Origin: Ancylobacter rudongensis
GTDB taxonomy: Bacteria > Pseudomonadota > Alphaproteobacteria > Rhizobiales > Xanthobacteraceae
Direction: 5' to 3'
Length of the DNA stretch: 64,000 nt
NCBI RefSeq assembly: GCF_900100155.1
Contig: NZ_FMTP01000004.1
Location: 310,001-374,000 of the forward strand
Shown one piece after another: positions 8,901 through 17,492 of this stretch; position 1 is the stretch's first letter, and each line of letters begins with the position of its first letter. The notes under the pieces were generated by a model. That model worked only from the letters and a program-made list of their open reading frames with translations. It was not told where the DNA came from and ran no database searches. A program made the translations under genes and the position numbers.

Positions 8901-9773
8901 ATGGCGACGCAAGCCTCACGCATTGCCGGCCGGCTGATGCTCTCCCCGGTGGTTGTGCTGCTGTTCCTGTGGATGATCGTGCCGCTGGGCATGACCATCT
9001 ACTTCTCCTTCCTGCGCTTCAATCTCCTGATGCCGGGCACGGAAGAGTTCACCGGCTTCGAGAACTACAGCTACTTCTTCACCGATCCCGCCTTCTGGCC
9101 GGCGCTGGTCAACACGCTGGTCCTCGTGCTGGGCGTGCTTGTCATCACCGTTGTCGGCGGGGTTGCGCTGGCGGTGCTGCTCGACCAGCCGATGTGGGGG
9201 CAGGGGATCGTCCGCATCCTCGTCATCGCGCCGTTCTTTGTCATGCCGAGCGTGTCCGCGCTGGTGTGGAAGAACATGCTGATGAACCCGGTCAACGGGC
9301 TGTTCGCCGCGCTGGCGCGCGGGCTCGGACTGGAGCCGATCGACTTCTTCGCCGACGCACCGCTCGCTTCCATCATCGCCATTGTCGCCTGGCAGTGGCT
9401 GCCCTTCGCGACGCTGATCCTGTTCACCGCCATGCAGAGCCTCGATCGCGAGCAGATGGAAGCCGCCGAGATGGACGGCGCCGGCCCGATCTGGCGCTTC
9501 GTGCACCTCACCATTCCGCATCTGATGCGGGCGGCGACGGTGGTGGTGCTGATCCAGACCATCTTCCTCCTGTCGGTCTTCGCCGAAATCCTCGTCACCA
9601 CCAATGGCGGTCCGGGCACGGCCTCCACCACGCTGACATTCCTCGTCTACATGCAGTCCATGCTGCAGTTCGACGTCGGTCTCGGCTCGGCGGGCGGCAT
9701 CGTCGCGGTCATCCTCGCCAATATCGTCGCGATCTTCCTGATGCGGATGATCGGCAAGAATCTGGAGGCTTGA
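8901..9773 (+). CDS. smoF: Hexitol ABC transporter permease (MalF-like)
   Basis: A 290-aa inner-membrane permease with six hydrophobic helices and the EAA loop (EAAEMDGAGPIWRF, about residues 190-203) that contacts the ATPase. The ATG at 8901 follows agggaggccctcc. One base separates its stop from the next permease start. It forms the heterodimeric channel with SmoG for hexitols delivered by SmoE. Longer in-frame versions starting near 8754 overlap the inverted repeat and lack a ribosome-binding site, so they are rejected. Confidence 0.87.
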   Translation: MATQASRIAGRLMLSPVVVLLFLWMIVPLGMTIYFSFLRFNLLMPGTEEFTGFENYSYFFTDPAFWPALVNTLVLVLGVLVITVVGGVALAVLLDQPMWGQGIVRILVIAPFFVMPSVSALVWKNMLMNPVNGLFAALARGLGLEPIDFFADAPLASIIAIVAWQWLPFATLILFTAMQSLDREQMEAAEMDGAGPIWRFVHLTIPHLMRAATVVVLIQTIFLLSVFAEILVTTNGGPGTASTTLTFLVYMQSMLQFDVGLGSAGGIVAVILANIVAIFLMRMIGKNLEA

Positions 9774-9774
9774 G

Positions 9775-10605
9775 ATGGCACGCGAGGCTTCCAAGGGCCA
9801 CAAGGCCGCCGTCACGGTGCTCGCCTGGGGCGTGGCGCTGCTGATCTTCTTCCCGATCCTGTGGACCTTCCTCATCTCGTTCAAGACCGAGGGCGAGGCG
9901 ATCAATTCGCACCCGTCCTTCCTGTTCTTCGAGTGGACGCTGGAGAATTACGAGACGGTGAACCAGCGCTCCGACTATCTCGCGCATTTCTGGAACTCGG
10001 TGGTGATCTCGCTCGGCTCGACCGTGCTCGGCCTCATCATCGCGGTGCCGGCGGCGTGGTCGATGGCCTTCGTGCCCGGCAAGCGCACCAAGGACCTATT
10101 GATGTGGATGCTCTCCACCAAGATGCTGCCGGCGGTGGGCGTGCTGGTGCCGATCTATCTGCTGGCCCGCGACGCCGGCCTGCTCGACACCAAGACCGGC
10201 CTCGTCATCGTGCTGACCATGGTGAACCTGCCGATCATCGTGTGGATGCTCTACACCTACTTCAAGGAAATCCCCGGCGAGATCCTGGAAGCGGCGCGGA
10301 TGGACGGGGCCACCCTGTCCTCGGAAATCCTCTATGTGCTGACGCCCATGGCGGTGCCGGGCATCGCCTCGACGCTGCTGCTCAACGTCATTCTCGCCTG
10401 GAACGAGAGCTTCTGGACGCTGAACCTGACGGCGGCCAGCGCCGCGCCACTCACCGCCTTCATCGCCAGCTATTCCAGTCCGGAAGGGCTGTTCTACGCC
10501 AAGCTTTCAGCCGCCAGCACCATGGCCATCGCGCCGATCATGATCCTGGGCTGGTTCAGCCAGAAGCAGCTCGTGCGCGGGCTGACCTTCGGCGCCGTGA
10601 AATAG
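9775..10605 (+). CDS. smoG: Hexitol ABC transporter permease (MalG-like)
   Basis: A 276-aa inner-membrane permease with six transmembrane segments, the first at about residues 12-33 ([20 protein letters not shown]). The EAA loop is [14 protein letters not shown] near residues 173-186. The MalG-like C-terminus [14 protein letters not shown] is conserved among polyol permeases. It overlaps nothing but is only one base from smoF and 10 bases before smoK, so all are one transcript. Confidence 0.87.
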   Translation: MAREASKGHKAAVTVLAWGVALLIFFPILWTFLISFKTEGEAINSHPSFLFFEWTLENYETVNQRSDYLAHFWNSVVISLGSTVLGLIIAVPAAWSMAFVPGKRTKDLLMWMLSTKMLPAVGVLVPIYLLARDAGLLDTKTGLVIVLTMVNLPIIVWMLYTYFKEIPGEILEAARMDGATLSSEILYVLTPMAVPGIASTLLLNVILAWNESFWTLNLTAASAAPLTAFIASYSSPEGLFYAKLSAASTMAIAPIMILGWFSQKQLVRGLTFGAVK

Positions 10606-10615
10606 GGAGAGACTT

Positions 10616-11614
10616 ATGGGCGAGATCGTTCTTTCCGAAGTCCGCAAGTCCTTCGGCGGCGTGTCGATCATCCAGGGGATCGACCTCGTGATCCCCGATG
10701 GCGAGTTCGTGGTGTTCGTCGGCCCATCGGGCTGCGGCAAGTCCACCTTGCTGCGCCTGATCGCCGGGCTGGAGGACACCTCTTCCGGCACCATCTCCAT
10801 CGATGGCAAGGACGCGACCAAGCTGCCGCCGGCAAAGCGCAGCCTCGCCATGGTGTTCCAGAGCTACGCGCTCTACCCGCATATGAGCGTGCGCAAGAAC
10901 ATCGCCTTCCCGCTGCGCATGGCCGGCCTGCCGGCCGAGGAGCAGCAGCGCAAGGTGGAGGCGGCGGCGAAGGTGCTGAACCTCACCCCCTATCTCGACC
11001 GCAAGCCGAGCCAGCTTTCCGGCGGCCAGCGCCAGCGAGTCGCCATCGGCCGCGCCATCGTGCGCGAGCCGGCGGCGTTCCTGTTCGACGAGCCGCTGTC
11101 CAATCTCGACGCGGCGCTGCGGGTCTCGATGCGGCAGGAAATCTCCGAGCTGCACCACACGCTCAAGACCACGATGATCTACGTCACCCACGACCAGGTG
11201 GAGGCCATGACTATGGCCGATCGTATCGTGGTGCTGAATGCCGGCCGCATCGAGCAGGTGGGCAGCCCGCTGGAGCTCTATCGTTCCCCCGCCAACCTGT
11301 TCGTCGCCGGCTTCATCGGCAGCCCGAAGATGAACCTGATCGAGGGCGCGGAAGCGGCCAAGTATGGCGCCCATACGCTCGGCGTGCGCCCCGAGCATAT
11401 CGATATCGCTGAAGACGGTCCGTGGAAGGGCCTTGTCGGCCTGTGCGAGCACCTCGGCTCCGACACCTTCCTGAAAGTCGAGGTGGAGGGCATCGGCCAG
11501 ATCAATGTCCGCGTCGGCGGCGACGTACCACTGCGCCATGGCGCGCGGGTGAACCTCGCCCCGCAGGCAGACAAGCTCCATCGCTTCGACGCTGGCGGCA
11601 AGGCGATGGTGTGA
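10616..11614 (+). CDS. smoK: Hexitol ABC transporter ATPase (MalK/UgpC family)
   Basis: A 332-aa nucleotide-binding subunit with Walker [10 protein letters not shown] (about residues 37-45), Q-loop [11 protein letters not shown], signature LSGGQRQRV (about 134-142), Walker [13 protein letters not shown] and H-loop THDQ. The C-terminal 100 residues form the regulatory OB-fold region with LGVRPEHID. It energises SmoEFG. The start at 10616 is preceded by agggagag. A 107-base gap follows before mannitol dehydrogenase without an obvious terminator. Confidence 0.9.
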   Translation: MGEIVLSEVRKSFGGVSIIQGIDLVIPDGEFVVFVGPSGCGKSTLLRLIAGLEDTSSGTISIDGKDATKLPPAKRSLAMVFQSYALYPHMSVRKNIAFPLRMAGLPAEEQQRKVEAAAKVLNLTPYLDRKPSQLSGGQRQRVAIGRAIVREPAAFLFDEPLSNLDAALRVSMRQEISELHHTLKTTMIYVTHDQVEAMTMADRIVVLNAGRIEQVGSPLELYRSPANLFVAGFIGSPKMNLIEGAEAAKYGAHTLGVRPEHIDIAEDGPWKGLVGLCEHLGSDTFLKVEVEGIGQINVRVGGDVPLRHGARVNLAPQADKLHRFDAGGKAMV

Positions 11615-11721
11615 GCTGTCGCGCGCCCGCCCGCCTTGCCTGAGCTACCGCGCCCGCCCGCCGGGCCGCGCCTTCAACGTCGCCCCTGCGTGCATGGCGC
11701 GACAACCGGAAGACCTGAGAG

Positions 11722-13173
11722 ATGACGACCCCCGCCCACGCGCTTCCCGCCTATGCGCCTCCCGCCTATGACCGCGCCCGCCTGACGCCGGGCATCGTTC
11801 ATATCGGCCTCGGCAATTTTCATCGTGCCCATCAGGCGGTCTATCTCGACGACCTGTTCGCCCTCGGCGAGGGGCATGACTGGGCGATCATCGGCGCCGG
11901 CGTGCGCCCGGCCGATGCGGCGATGCGCGACGCGCTGAAGGCGCAGGACTGCCTGTCCACCGTGATCGAACTCGACCCCACCGGCCGGCGCGCCCGCCGC
12001 GTCGGGTCGATGATCGACTTTCTCCCCGTCGAGCCGGGCAATGGCGCGCTGGTCGCCGCGATGGCGCGGCCGGAGATCCGCATCGTCAGCCTCACCGTGA
12101 CCGAGGGTGGCTATTTCATGGATTCGGCCGGGCGGCTCGACACCGGCGCCCCCGGCATCAAGGCTGATGCCGCCAGCCCCGACGCGCCGGAGACGGCTTT
12201 CGGCGCCATTCTCGCCGCCTTGAAGCTTCGCCGCGCTGCGGGGGTGCCGCCCTTTACGGTGATGTCCTGCGACAACCTTCCCGGCAATGGCCATGTGACG
12301 CAGCAGGTGGTGGTGGGTCTGGCCCGGCTGTCCGACCCGGACTTCGCCGCCTGGGTCGAGGCAAATGTCGCCTTCCCCAATGGCATGGTCGACCGCATCA
12401 CCCCCGCCACCGGCGAGCGCGAACGCGCCATGGCGGCGGCATTCGGGCTTACCGACCCGGTGCCTGTCACCTGCGAACCCTTCCGCCAATGGGTGCTGGA
12501 GGATCATTTCCCTGCCGGCCGCCCGGCGCTGGAAAAAGTCGGCGTCGTGTTCACCGAGCATGTTCACGCCTATGAGGCGATGAAGATCCGCATCCTCAAT
12601 GGCGGCCATGCCATCATCGCCTATCCCGGCGGGCTGATGGATGTCGACCTGGTGCATGAGGCGATGGAGGAGCCGCTCATCTCTGCCTTCCTCGACAAGG
12701 TGGAGCGGGAGGAGATCATCCCGATCGTGCCGCCGGTGCCGGACACCGATCTCGACGCTTATTACAGCGTCATCCGCGAGCGCTTCGCCAATCCTGAGGT
12801 GGCGGACACGGTGCGCCGGCTCTGCCTCGACGGCTCCAACCGGCAGCCCAAGTTCATCGTCCCTTCGATTCGCGACAACCGCGCTGCCGGCCGCTTGCCG
12901 ACGGGTCTGATCCTCGAATCCGCTTTGTGGTGCCGCTACTGCGCCGGGGTCAGCGACAGCGGCGCGGTGATCGAGCCGAACGATCCCAATTGGGACGAAC
13001 TGACCGTCCGCGCCCGCGCAGCCAAGGATGATCCTGCCGTCTGGCTGGCGATGAGCGAGGTCTATGGCGATCTCGGCAGCGATCCGGAGATGGTGGTGGC
13101 TTTCGCGCAGGCGCTGCGCGCGCTATGGGCGAAGGGTGCCCGCGCGGTTCTTGCTGACTATCTCGCGGGCTGA
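11722..13173 (+). CDS. mtlK: Mannitol 2-dehydrogenase (long-chain polyol dehydrogenase)
   Basis: A 483-aa protein of the long-chain mannitol dehydrogenase family. The N-terminal Rossmann region begins with IVHIGLGNFHRAHQAVY, and the catalytic helix has the K-x5-N-x2-H pattern (MKIRILNGGHAII, about residues 289-301). It oxidises D-mannitol (and often D-arabitol or D-sorbitol) to the ketose with NAD+, giving fructose from mannitol in the cytoplasm. Placement between the SmoEFGK transporter and a fructokinase gives a complete route from external mannitol to fructose 6-phosphate. No separate sorbitol dehydrogenase (SmoS) is present in the operon. Confidence 0.9.
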   Translation: MTTPAHALPAYAPPAYDRARLTPGIVHIGLGNFHRAHQAVYLDDLFALGEGHDWAIIGAGVRPADAAMRDALKAQDCLSTVIELDPTGRRARRVGSMIDFLPVEPGNGALVAAMARPEIRIVSLTVTEGGYFMDSAGRLDTGAPGIKADAASPDAPETAFGAILAALKLRRAAGVPPFTVMSCDNLPGNGHVTQQVVVGLARLSDPDFAAWVEANVAFPNGMVDRITPATGERERAMAAAFGLTDPVPVTCEPFRQWVLEDHFPAGRPALEKVGVVFTEHVHAYEAMKIRILNGGHAIIAYPGGLMDVDLVHEAMEEPLISAFLDKVEREEIIPIVPPVPDTDLDAYYSVIRERFANPEVADTVRRLCLDGSNRQPKFIVPSIRDNRAAGRLPTGLILESALWCRYCAGVSDSGAVIEPNDPNWDELTVRARAAKDDPAVWLAMSEVYGDLGSDPEMVVAFAQALRALWAKGARAVLADYLAG

Positions 13174-13197
13174 GGTCAAACGTTCCAGAGGTTGCCC

Positions 13198-14166
13198 ATG
13201 TCCGCGCCCGCTTCGCCCGCCGCGCCGGTTCTGCTTTGCGCCGGGGAGGCGCTGATCGACATGGTGCCGCGTCCGACGCCGGAAGGGCAGGCCTTCCTGC
13301 CACTGCCGGGCGGGGCGGTGTTCAACACCGCCATCGCCGCCGCCCGGCTCGGCGTGTCGACGCGCTTCTGGTACGGCCTGTCCAGCGACATGTTCGGGGA
13401 GCAGCTGCGCGCCGCCCTCGCCGATGCCGGCGCCGATGCCAGCCTGTGCGCGCCGGTCGACCGGCATACGACGCTGGCCTTTGTCACGCTGGTGGAGGGG
13501 CAGGCGCGCTATCTCTTCCTCGATGAAAACACCGCCGGCCGCATGCTCACGCCGGTGGACCTTCCCGATCTTCCTGACGAGGTCGGGGTGCTGTTCTTCG
13601 GCGGCATCAGTCTCGTGAACGAGCCGGTGGGCTCAGCCATGGAGGCACTGGCGGCGCGCACGGCGGGCGACGGGCAAGTGCGGCTCATCATGCTCGACCC
13701 CAATATCCGCCCTGGCTTTATCCGTGACGAGGCGACCTATCGCGCCCGTCTCTTCCGGCTGATTGCCCTCAGCCATGTGGTGAAGCTGTCCGACGAGGAC
13801 CTGTTCTGGCTGACGGGCCCCGGCGAGATCGCCACGCAGGCGGAGCGTATCCGCGCCATGGGGCCTCGGCTCGTTCTCATCACGCTGGGGGCCAGGGGTG
13901 CCCGCGCGTTCGGTGAAGGTCTGGACGTCGCTGTGCCGGGGCAGGCGGTGACGGTGGCTGATACGGTAGGGGCGGGCGACACCTTCAATGCCGCCTTCCT
14001 CTGCGCGCTGGTCGAACGGGGCCTGGCGACACCCGAGGCGCTGGGCGGCATGTCCTCCGACGTGCTCAACGCGGCGCTCGACTTCGCCAGCCGCGCGGCG
14101 GCGATCTCGGTCACGCGCGCCGGTGCCAACCCGCCCTGGCGGCACGAGGTGGCGGCGGCGGGCTGA
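13198..14166 (+). CDS. Fructokinase (PfkB family)
   Basis: A 322-aa PfkB carbohydrate kinase. It has the N-terminal glycine signature GGAVFNTAIAAARLG (about residues 37-51) and the C-terminal signature DTVGAGDTFNAAF, where the Asp of GAGD is the catalytic base. In Rhodobacter the equivalent position of the polyol operon holds the mtlZ fructokinase. It should phosphorylate the fructose produced by the upstream dehydrogenase. The ATG at 13198 is preferred (agagg six bases before); a TTG six bases upstream is in frame. The last gene of the hexitol operon. Confidence 0.87.
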   Translation: MSAPASPAAPVLLCAGEALIDMVPRPTPEGQAFLPLPGGAVFNTAIAAARLGVSTRFWYGLSSDMFGEQLRAALADAGADASLCAPVDRHTTLAFVTLVEGQARYLFLDENTAGRMLTPVDLPDLPDEVGVLFFGGISLVNEPVGSAMEALAARTAGDGQVRLIMLDPNIRPGFIRDEATYRARLFRLIALSHVVKLSDEDLFWLTGPGEIATQAERIRAMGPRLVLITLGARGARAFGEGLDVAVPGQAVTVADTVGAGDTFNAAFLCALVERGLATPEALGGMSSDVLNAALDFASRAAAISVTRAGANPPWRHEVAAAG

Positions 14167-14184
14167 AGGCGCGGCCACCTCTCC

Positions 14185-14209
14185 GGAACCCCCGCCTGCG
14201 GGCGGCGTT
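14185..14209 (+). promoter_or_regulatory. EcfG-type general-stress promoter
   Basis: GGAAC (14185-14189), 16 bases, CGTT (14206-14209): an exact match to the alphaproteobacterial EcfG sigma consensus GGAAC-N16/17-CGTT. It stands 34 bases before the start of the Pro/Asp-rich gene and after the hexitol operon stop. Confidence 0.75.
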
Positions 14210-14243
14210 GAGCCAGACAGGCAAAACGGGAGGAGAGTTCGCC

Positions 14244-14651
14244 ATGATCCCCATCCAGGCCGATCCTACGAATCCGGGCATGCCGCCGATGCCGGATGTG
14301 AACCCGGTGCCGGACGTGCCGCCGACTCCCGACCCGGCGCCGATCCACGATCCGGTGCAGCCGCCGGTGCATGATCCCGACGTGCCTGACATTCGCGATC
14401 CCGTTCCGCCCAATGTCAGTGATCCCTGGCCAGCCCCGCCGCCCCCGCAGCAAGGCGTTAGGGCGGCTGCGGTTGTTGCGACGCCGCCCCGCGAGCCGCC
14501 ATCGGATCGGCCCCAGCCCGGTATCGACGAGCCGACAATGCCGCCCGACCAGGATCCCGACATCACCCCCGAGGTCGAGGAGCCGCTGGACGAGCCGACC
14601 GCGCCGCCGATCGACCTTCCCCCGCGCGACCCGGCGCCGGCGCCGATGTGA
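14244..14651 (+). CDS. Unrecognised Pro/Asp-rich, probably disordered small protein
   Basis: I do not recognise this 135-aa protein. It consists almost entirely of Pro, Asp, Val and Ala in irregular PDV/PDP/HDPV repeats (for example NPVPDVPPTPDPAPIHDP), with only one short Ala/Val stretch (GVRAAAVVA) around residue 72. There is no signal peptide or transmembrane helix, and the composition predicts an unfolded acidic chain. A strong gggaggag ribosome-binding site precedes the ATG, and an EcfG-type promoter lies just upstream, so expression in the general stress response is likely. The purine-poor codons resemble the neighbours, so recent transfer is not indicated. Confidence 0.65.
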   Translation: MIPIQADPTNPGMPPMPDVNPVPDVPPTPDPAPIHDPVQPPVHDPDVPDIRDPVPPNVSDPWPAPPPPQQGVRAAAVVATPPREPPSDRPQPGIDEPTMPPDQDPDITPEVEEPLDEPTAPPIDLPPRDPAPAPM

Positions 14652-14675
14652 CCGATCCGAAATCCTGCAAATGAG

Positions 14676-14701
14676 GGAACACGGCCCGGGTGGCGCGTGT
14701 T
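14676..14701 (+). promoter_or_regulatory. EcfG-like promoter for the YciE-like operon
   Basis: GGAAC (14676-14680), 17 bases, TGTT (14698-14701): one mismatch from the EcfG consensus. It also lies in an imperfect inverted repeat (gaacacg / cgtgttc). It is about 90 bases before the YciE-like start codon. Confidence 0.55.
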
Positions 14702-14790
14702 CTCTTGATGCGGCGGAGATTAATTCATGCCGCCGCAGTACAGATTATCGGATGACACCCTGAAGGCCATTCCGAAAGGAGTAATTTACC

Positions 14791-15297
14791 ATGGGTCTGT
14801 TCTCCAAAGACATCAAGACCATGGACGATCTCTTCGTCCACACGCTTCGCGACATCTATTATGCGGAGAAGAAGATCGCCAAGTCGCTGCCGAACATGAT
14901 CGAAAAGGCGAGCGATCCGCAGCTGAAGGCGGACTTCCAGAAGCATCTGTCCGAGACCGAGGGCCACATTCTTCGCGTCGAGGAAGTGTTCAAGATGCAT
15001 GGCGTGGACGCCAAGGCGGTCACCTGCCCGGCGATTGACGGCATCATCGACGAGGCTGAGGAAGTCTCCGGCGAAGTCGCCGACAAGCAGGTGCTGGACG
15101 CTGCGCTCATCGCGGCGGCGCAGGCGGTCGAGCATTATGAGATGACGCGCTACGGCACGCTCATCGCCTGGGCCAAGCTGCTGGGACGTCCGGATTGCGC
15201 GAGCGTGCTGGCGAAGAACCTCGAAGAGGAAAAGGCCACGGACGCCAAGCTGACCAAGCTGGCGGAGGCGCGCGTCAACCTGCACGCCGCCGAATAA
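14791..15297 (+). CDS. YciE/DUF892 ferritin-like stress protein
   Basis: A 168-aa all-helical protein of the DUF892 (YciE) family. The start MDDLFVHTLRDIYYAEKKI and the repeated Glu/His positions (SETEGHILRVEEVF near 51-64; AVEHYEMTRYGTL near 111-123) give the ferritin-like four-helix bundle with a probable di-metal site. A very good aaggag site precedes the ATG. The family is induced by stationary phase or osmotic stress in enterobacteria. Here it follows an EcfG-like promoter and is probably cotranscribed with the DUF3008 gene. The biochemical activity is not established. Confidence 0.85.
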   Translation: MGLFSKDIKTMDDLFVHTLRDIYYAEKKIAKSLPNMIEKASDPQLKADFQKHLSETEGHILRVEEVFKMHGVDAKAVTCPAIDGIIDEAEEVSGEVADKQVLDAALIAAAQAVEHYEMTRYGTLIAWAKLLGRPDCASVLAKNLEEEKATDAKLTKLAEARVNLHAAE

Positions 15298-15372
15298 GAC
15301 GGCGCACGCTGCCGGTACTCGCCTTTGCGAGGCCTGCGGCGGCGTGGTTCTGCCGCGATCCAGGAGGTTCGC

Positions 15373-15558
15373 ATGCCCGCTAAGTCGAAAGCCCAGCAGA
15401 TGGCCGCCGGCGCGGCGCTCTCCGCCAAGCGCGGCGACACCAGCAAGAGCGATCTCAAGGGCGCCTCGAAGTCGATGGAGAAATCCATGACGGAGAAGGA
15501 GCTGGAGGAACTCGCCAGCACCAAACGCAAGGGCGAGCCCGGCCACGCCGTCGCGTGA
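15373..15558 (+). CDS. DUF3008-type small basic stress protein
   Basis: A 61-aa Lys/Ser/Ala-rich protein (MPAKSKAQQMAAGAALSAKR at the start, LEELASTKRKGEPGHAVA at the end) that matches the small DUF3008 family widespread in alphaproteobacteria. No membrane segment or cysteine is present. An aggagg site precedes the ATG. It sits 75 bases after the YciE-like gene in the stress block. Proteins of this type are often reported with general-stress genes; the function is unknown. Confidence 0.75.
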   Translation: MPAKSKAQQMAAGAALSAKRGDTSKSDLKGASKSMEKSMTEKELEELASTKRKGEPGHAVA

Positions 15559-15666
15559 GGCGGCTTGACGGAAGAACCGGCGACGCGGCTGCACCCGTGC
15601 CGCCGGCTTGGCGTTTTCTGCGGCGTTGGCGCGAGGCGTCCGCGCGGTCCCTTACCGAGGTCGACC

Positions 15667-16098
15667 ATGGCTCTCAGTAGCGGCGGCAAGCCGACACGCT
15701 CCTATTTCACCCGCTTCGCCCAGTGGATAGCGACACAGGCCGGCAAGCCGATAACCTTTGCCGCCGCCGCGAGCCTCATCGTGCTGTGGGCCCTCACCGG
15801 GCCCTTTGTTGGCTTTGGCGATACCTGGCAGCTCATCATCAACACCTCGACCACGATCATCACCTTTCTCATGGTCTTCGTGATCCAGAACAGCCAGAAC
15901 CGCGATACCGCCGCCCTCCACATCAAGATCGACGAGCTGATCGCCCGCACCGAAGGCACGCGGCGGGTGCTTCTCGATCTTGAGGAGCTGGACGACGGCG
16001 CACTGGAAAAGATTCGCGGCGAATATGAAGAACTCGCCCGCCGGGAGCGCGAGGGCGGCGAGGATGAGGGCGATGCGCCGACCGCTCGCGGCGGCTAG
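15667..16098 (+). CDS. Low-affinity iron permease-family small membrane protein
   Basis: A 143-aa protein with two transmembrane helices (about residues 28-48 and 58-77) and the family pattern WQLIINTSTTIITFLMVFVI followed by QNSQNRD near residue 80. Despite the family name (yeast Fet4 relative) bacterial members are short and unproven as iron transporters. The C-terminus is a charged tail rich in Glu and Arg (about 110-143). It completes the plus-strand part of the stress block; no own EcfG motif was found, so it is probably transcribed from upstream. Confidence 0.78.
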   Translation: MALSSGGKPTRSYFTRFAQWIATQAGKPITFAAAASLIVLWALTGPFVGFGDTWQLIINTSTTIITFLMVFVIQNSQNRDTAALHIKIDELIARTEGTRRVLLDLEELDDGALEKIRGEYEELARREREGGEDEGDAPTARGG

Positions 16099-16138
16099 GC
16101 CAGGACAGGGCGGGAAAGAAGCCGGCGACTGCCTCGGC

Positions 16139-16244
16139 CTAGAGCATTTTCGAGCGAAGCGTGTTCCGGTTCGCGTGACGAAAATGGGTAAGAACAGTAA
16201 CCTAGAGCACCTCCGTTGAACCGGGTTTCACCGGACGTGCTCCA
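16139..16244 (+). repeat. Dispersed ~105-bp intergenic repeat, copy 1
   Basis: Begins ctagagcattttcgagcgaa and ends caccggacgtgctcca. A second copy lies inverted at 62281-62386. Both contain two internal dyads: cattttcg/cgaaaatg in the 5' half and gagcacctcc/ggacgtgctc in the 3' half. Elements with this start are common between genes in Rhizobiales genomes. This copy fills the gap between two convergent genes. Confidence 0.8.
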
Positions 16245-16253
16245 GGCGTTCCC

Positions 16254-17411
16254 TCAGTCCTTCGCGTCCGACGCCTTCCGGCCCGCGTTCCTGTCCTTGC
16301 CATTGGAGGAGCGCTTGCGGTTGGTGTAGCGGGCATTGCCGAGCCCGGTGCCGATGGTGAGCACCCCCCAATGCGCGACATCCTGCATGAAGGGCACCTC
16401 GCTCAGCCCCTGCACAACGGCGTCATTGTGCATCACCACGGTGGTCTCGTTGCCGCCGATGGAGGGGATCGCCTCCCAAAGCGCCGAGGGAAGGTTGAAA
16501 CGTGAGCTCTGCCAGTTGCCGGGCAGGTTCTGGGCGCCGTTCTCGATGGTGCCATCGCCGGCGATCGAGCCGGGGCAGCCGACGCCAATGAAGGGCGCAA
16601 GCCGCAGATCGTCTTTCTCTGCCTGTGCGATGAGCTTTTCCAGCATTCGCACCAGCCGCTTGATGGCGTCCTCGCGGCTGGGCTCGTCATCCCCATGCCG
16701 CCAGAGGTCAAAGCTGCGCACGCGGGCCTTGGAGAGGTCGTCCGACTTGTCGAGATTGAGCCGGACGATGCCGCAGCGGATGTTGGTGCCGCCGATATCC
16801 ACCGCCAGAATGTTGTCGAAGCTGGCGAACATCCAGCTCGGGGCGAGGTGGGCGGCGCCGATCAGCCCCGCTTCGTCAGGCTCGTGCCGGATCGGCCGCA
16901 GCTCGATGTCGATGCCCTCGGCGCGCGCCAGCAGTTCCGTCCGTGCCACCGCGATCTCGGCGAAGCGGCCGGCCTTCAGGCCGCCGCCAATCACGACGCG
17001 CTGGGTGTCTCGCCATTCCTTGCTGCGCAGAAGACGGCGGATCACGGCAAACAACTCGTTGGCGTATTCCTCGATGGCGCTGTGTATGATGGCCTGCTCA
17101 TGCGGCTTGCCATCGGCGAGGGCCTCGTCGATCACCGACTTCGAAAGCTCGGCTGTCGGCGTTTCGCCGAGAACGGAGAGCTTGCGGTCGCCGAGATCGC
17201 GCCAGCGGTCGAAGATCTCGAAGAACGCGGCGCGCCGGGCCCGATCACCGATGAAGCCCTCCTCGTCGCGCAGCTGCGCGTTGAATGCATCGACGGTGAC
17301 GCTCGTCAGCGTGGCGGCCCCATGGATCGCCACATTGGGCGGCGTGTCCTTGGTCTTATGCTCCACGCTTTTGGTCTGCGCTGCGCTCTTGCCCATTCCC
17401 ATGCTTCCCAT
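16254..17411 (-). CDS. ROK-family protein with swapped (circularly permuted) domain order
   Basis: A 385-aa protein that contains both halves of a ROK sugar kinase in reversed order. The segment normally at the C-terminus comes first: QRVVIGGGLKAGRFAE at 137-152 and DEAGLIGAAHLA at 179-190. The segment normally at the N-terminus follows: AVDIGGTNIRCGIV at 203-216, GVGCPG at 276-281, the catalytic-type HND at 328-330 and GTGLGNA at 354-360. The ROK zinc motif (CxCGxxGC), which usually lies between GTGxG and the C-terminal lobe, is absent. Both ends are basic and low-complexity (first 25 and last 25 residues). An EcfG-type promoter lies 25 bases upstream. Hexokinase-like phosphorylation is plausible but unproven; a regulatory role is equally possible. 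Confidence 0.75.
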   Translation of the reverse strand: MGSMGMGKSAAQTKSVEHKTKDTPPNVAIHGAATLTSVTVDAFNAQLRDEEGFIGDRARRAAFFEIFDRWRDLGDRKLSVLGETPTAELSKSVIDEALADGKPHEQAIIHSAIEEYANELFAVIRRLLRSKEWRDTQRVVIGGGLKAGRFAEIAVARTELLARAEGIDIELRPIRHEPDEAGLIGAAHLAPSWMFASFDNILAVDIGGTNIRCGIVRLNLDKSDDLSKARVRSFDLWRHGDDEPSREDAIKRLVRMLEKLIAQAEKDDLRLAPFIGVGCPGSIAGDGTIENGAQNLPGNWQSSRFNLPSALWEAIPSIGGNETTVVMHNDAVVQGLSEVPFMQDVAHWGVLTIGTGLGNARYTNRKRSSNGKDRNAGRKASDAKD

Positions 17412-17435
17412 TCGCTCCCGCTTCTTCGTGGCGAG

Positions 17436-17461
17436 AACGAATGAGGACGACCGGGCGTTCC
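17436..17461 (-). promoter_or_regulatory. EcfG-type promoter for the ROK-family gene
   Basis: On the minus strand GGAAC (17461-17457), 17 bases, CGTT (17439-17436), ending 25 bases before the start codon at 17411. The ribosome-binding site gggagcg follows. Confidence 0.65.
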
Positions 17462-17492
17462 ATCGCCCGGCAGGAAGATGGTAGGGCCGCGA

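Noticed and set aside
14677-14702. Inverted repeat gaacacg/cgtgttc as a terminator of the Pro/Asp-rich gene
   Set aside because: No U-tract and it coincides with a near-consensus EcfG promoter, which explains the bases better.
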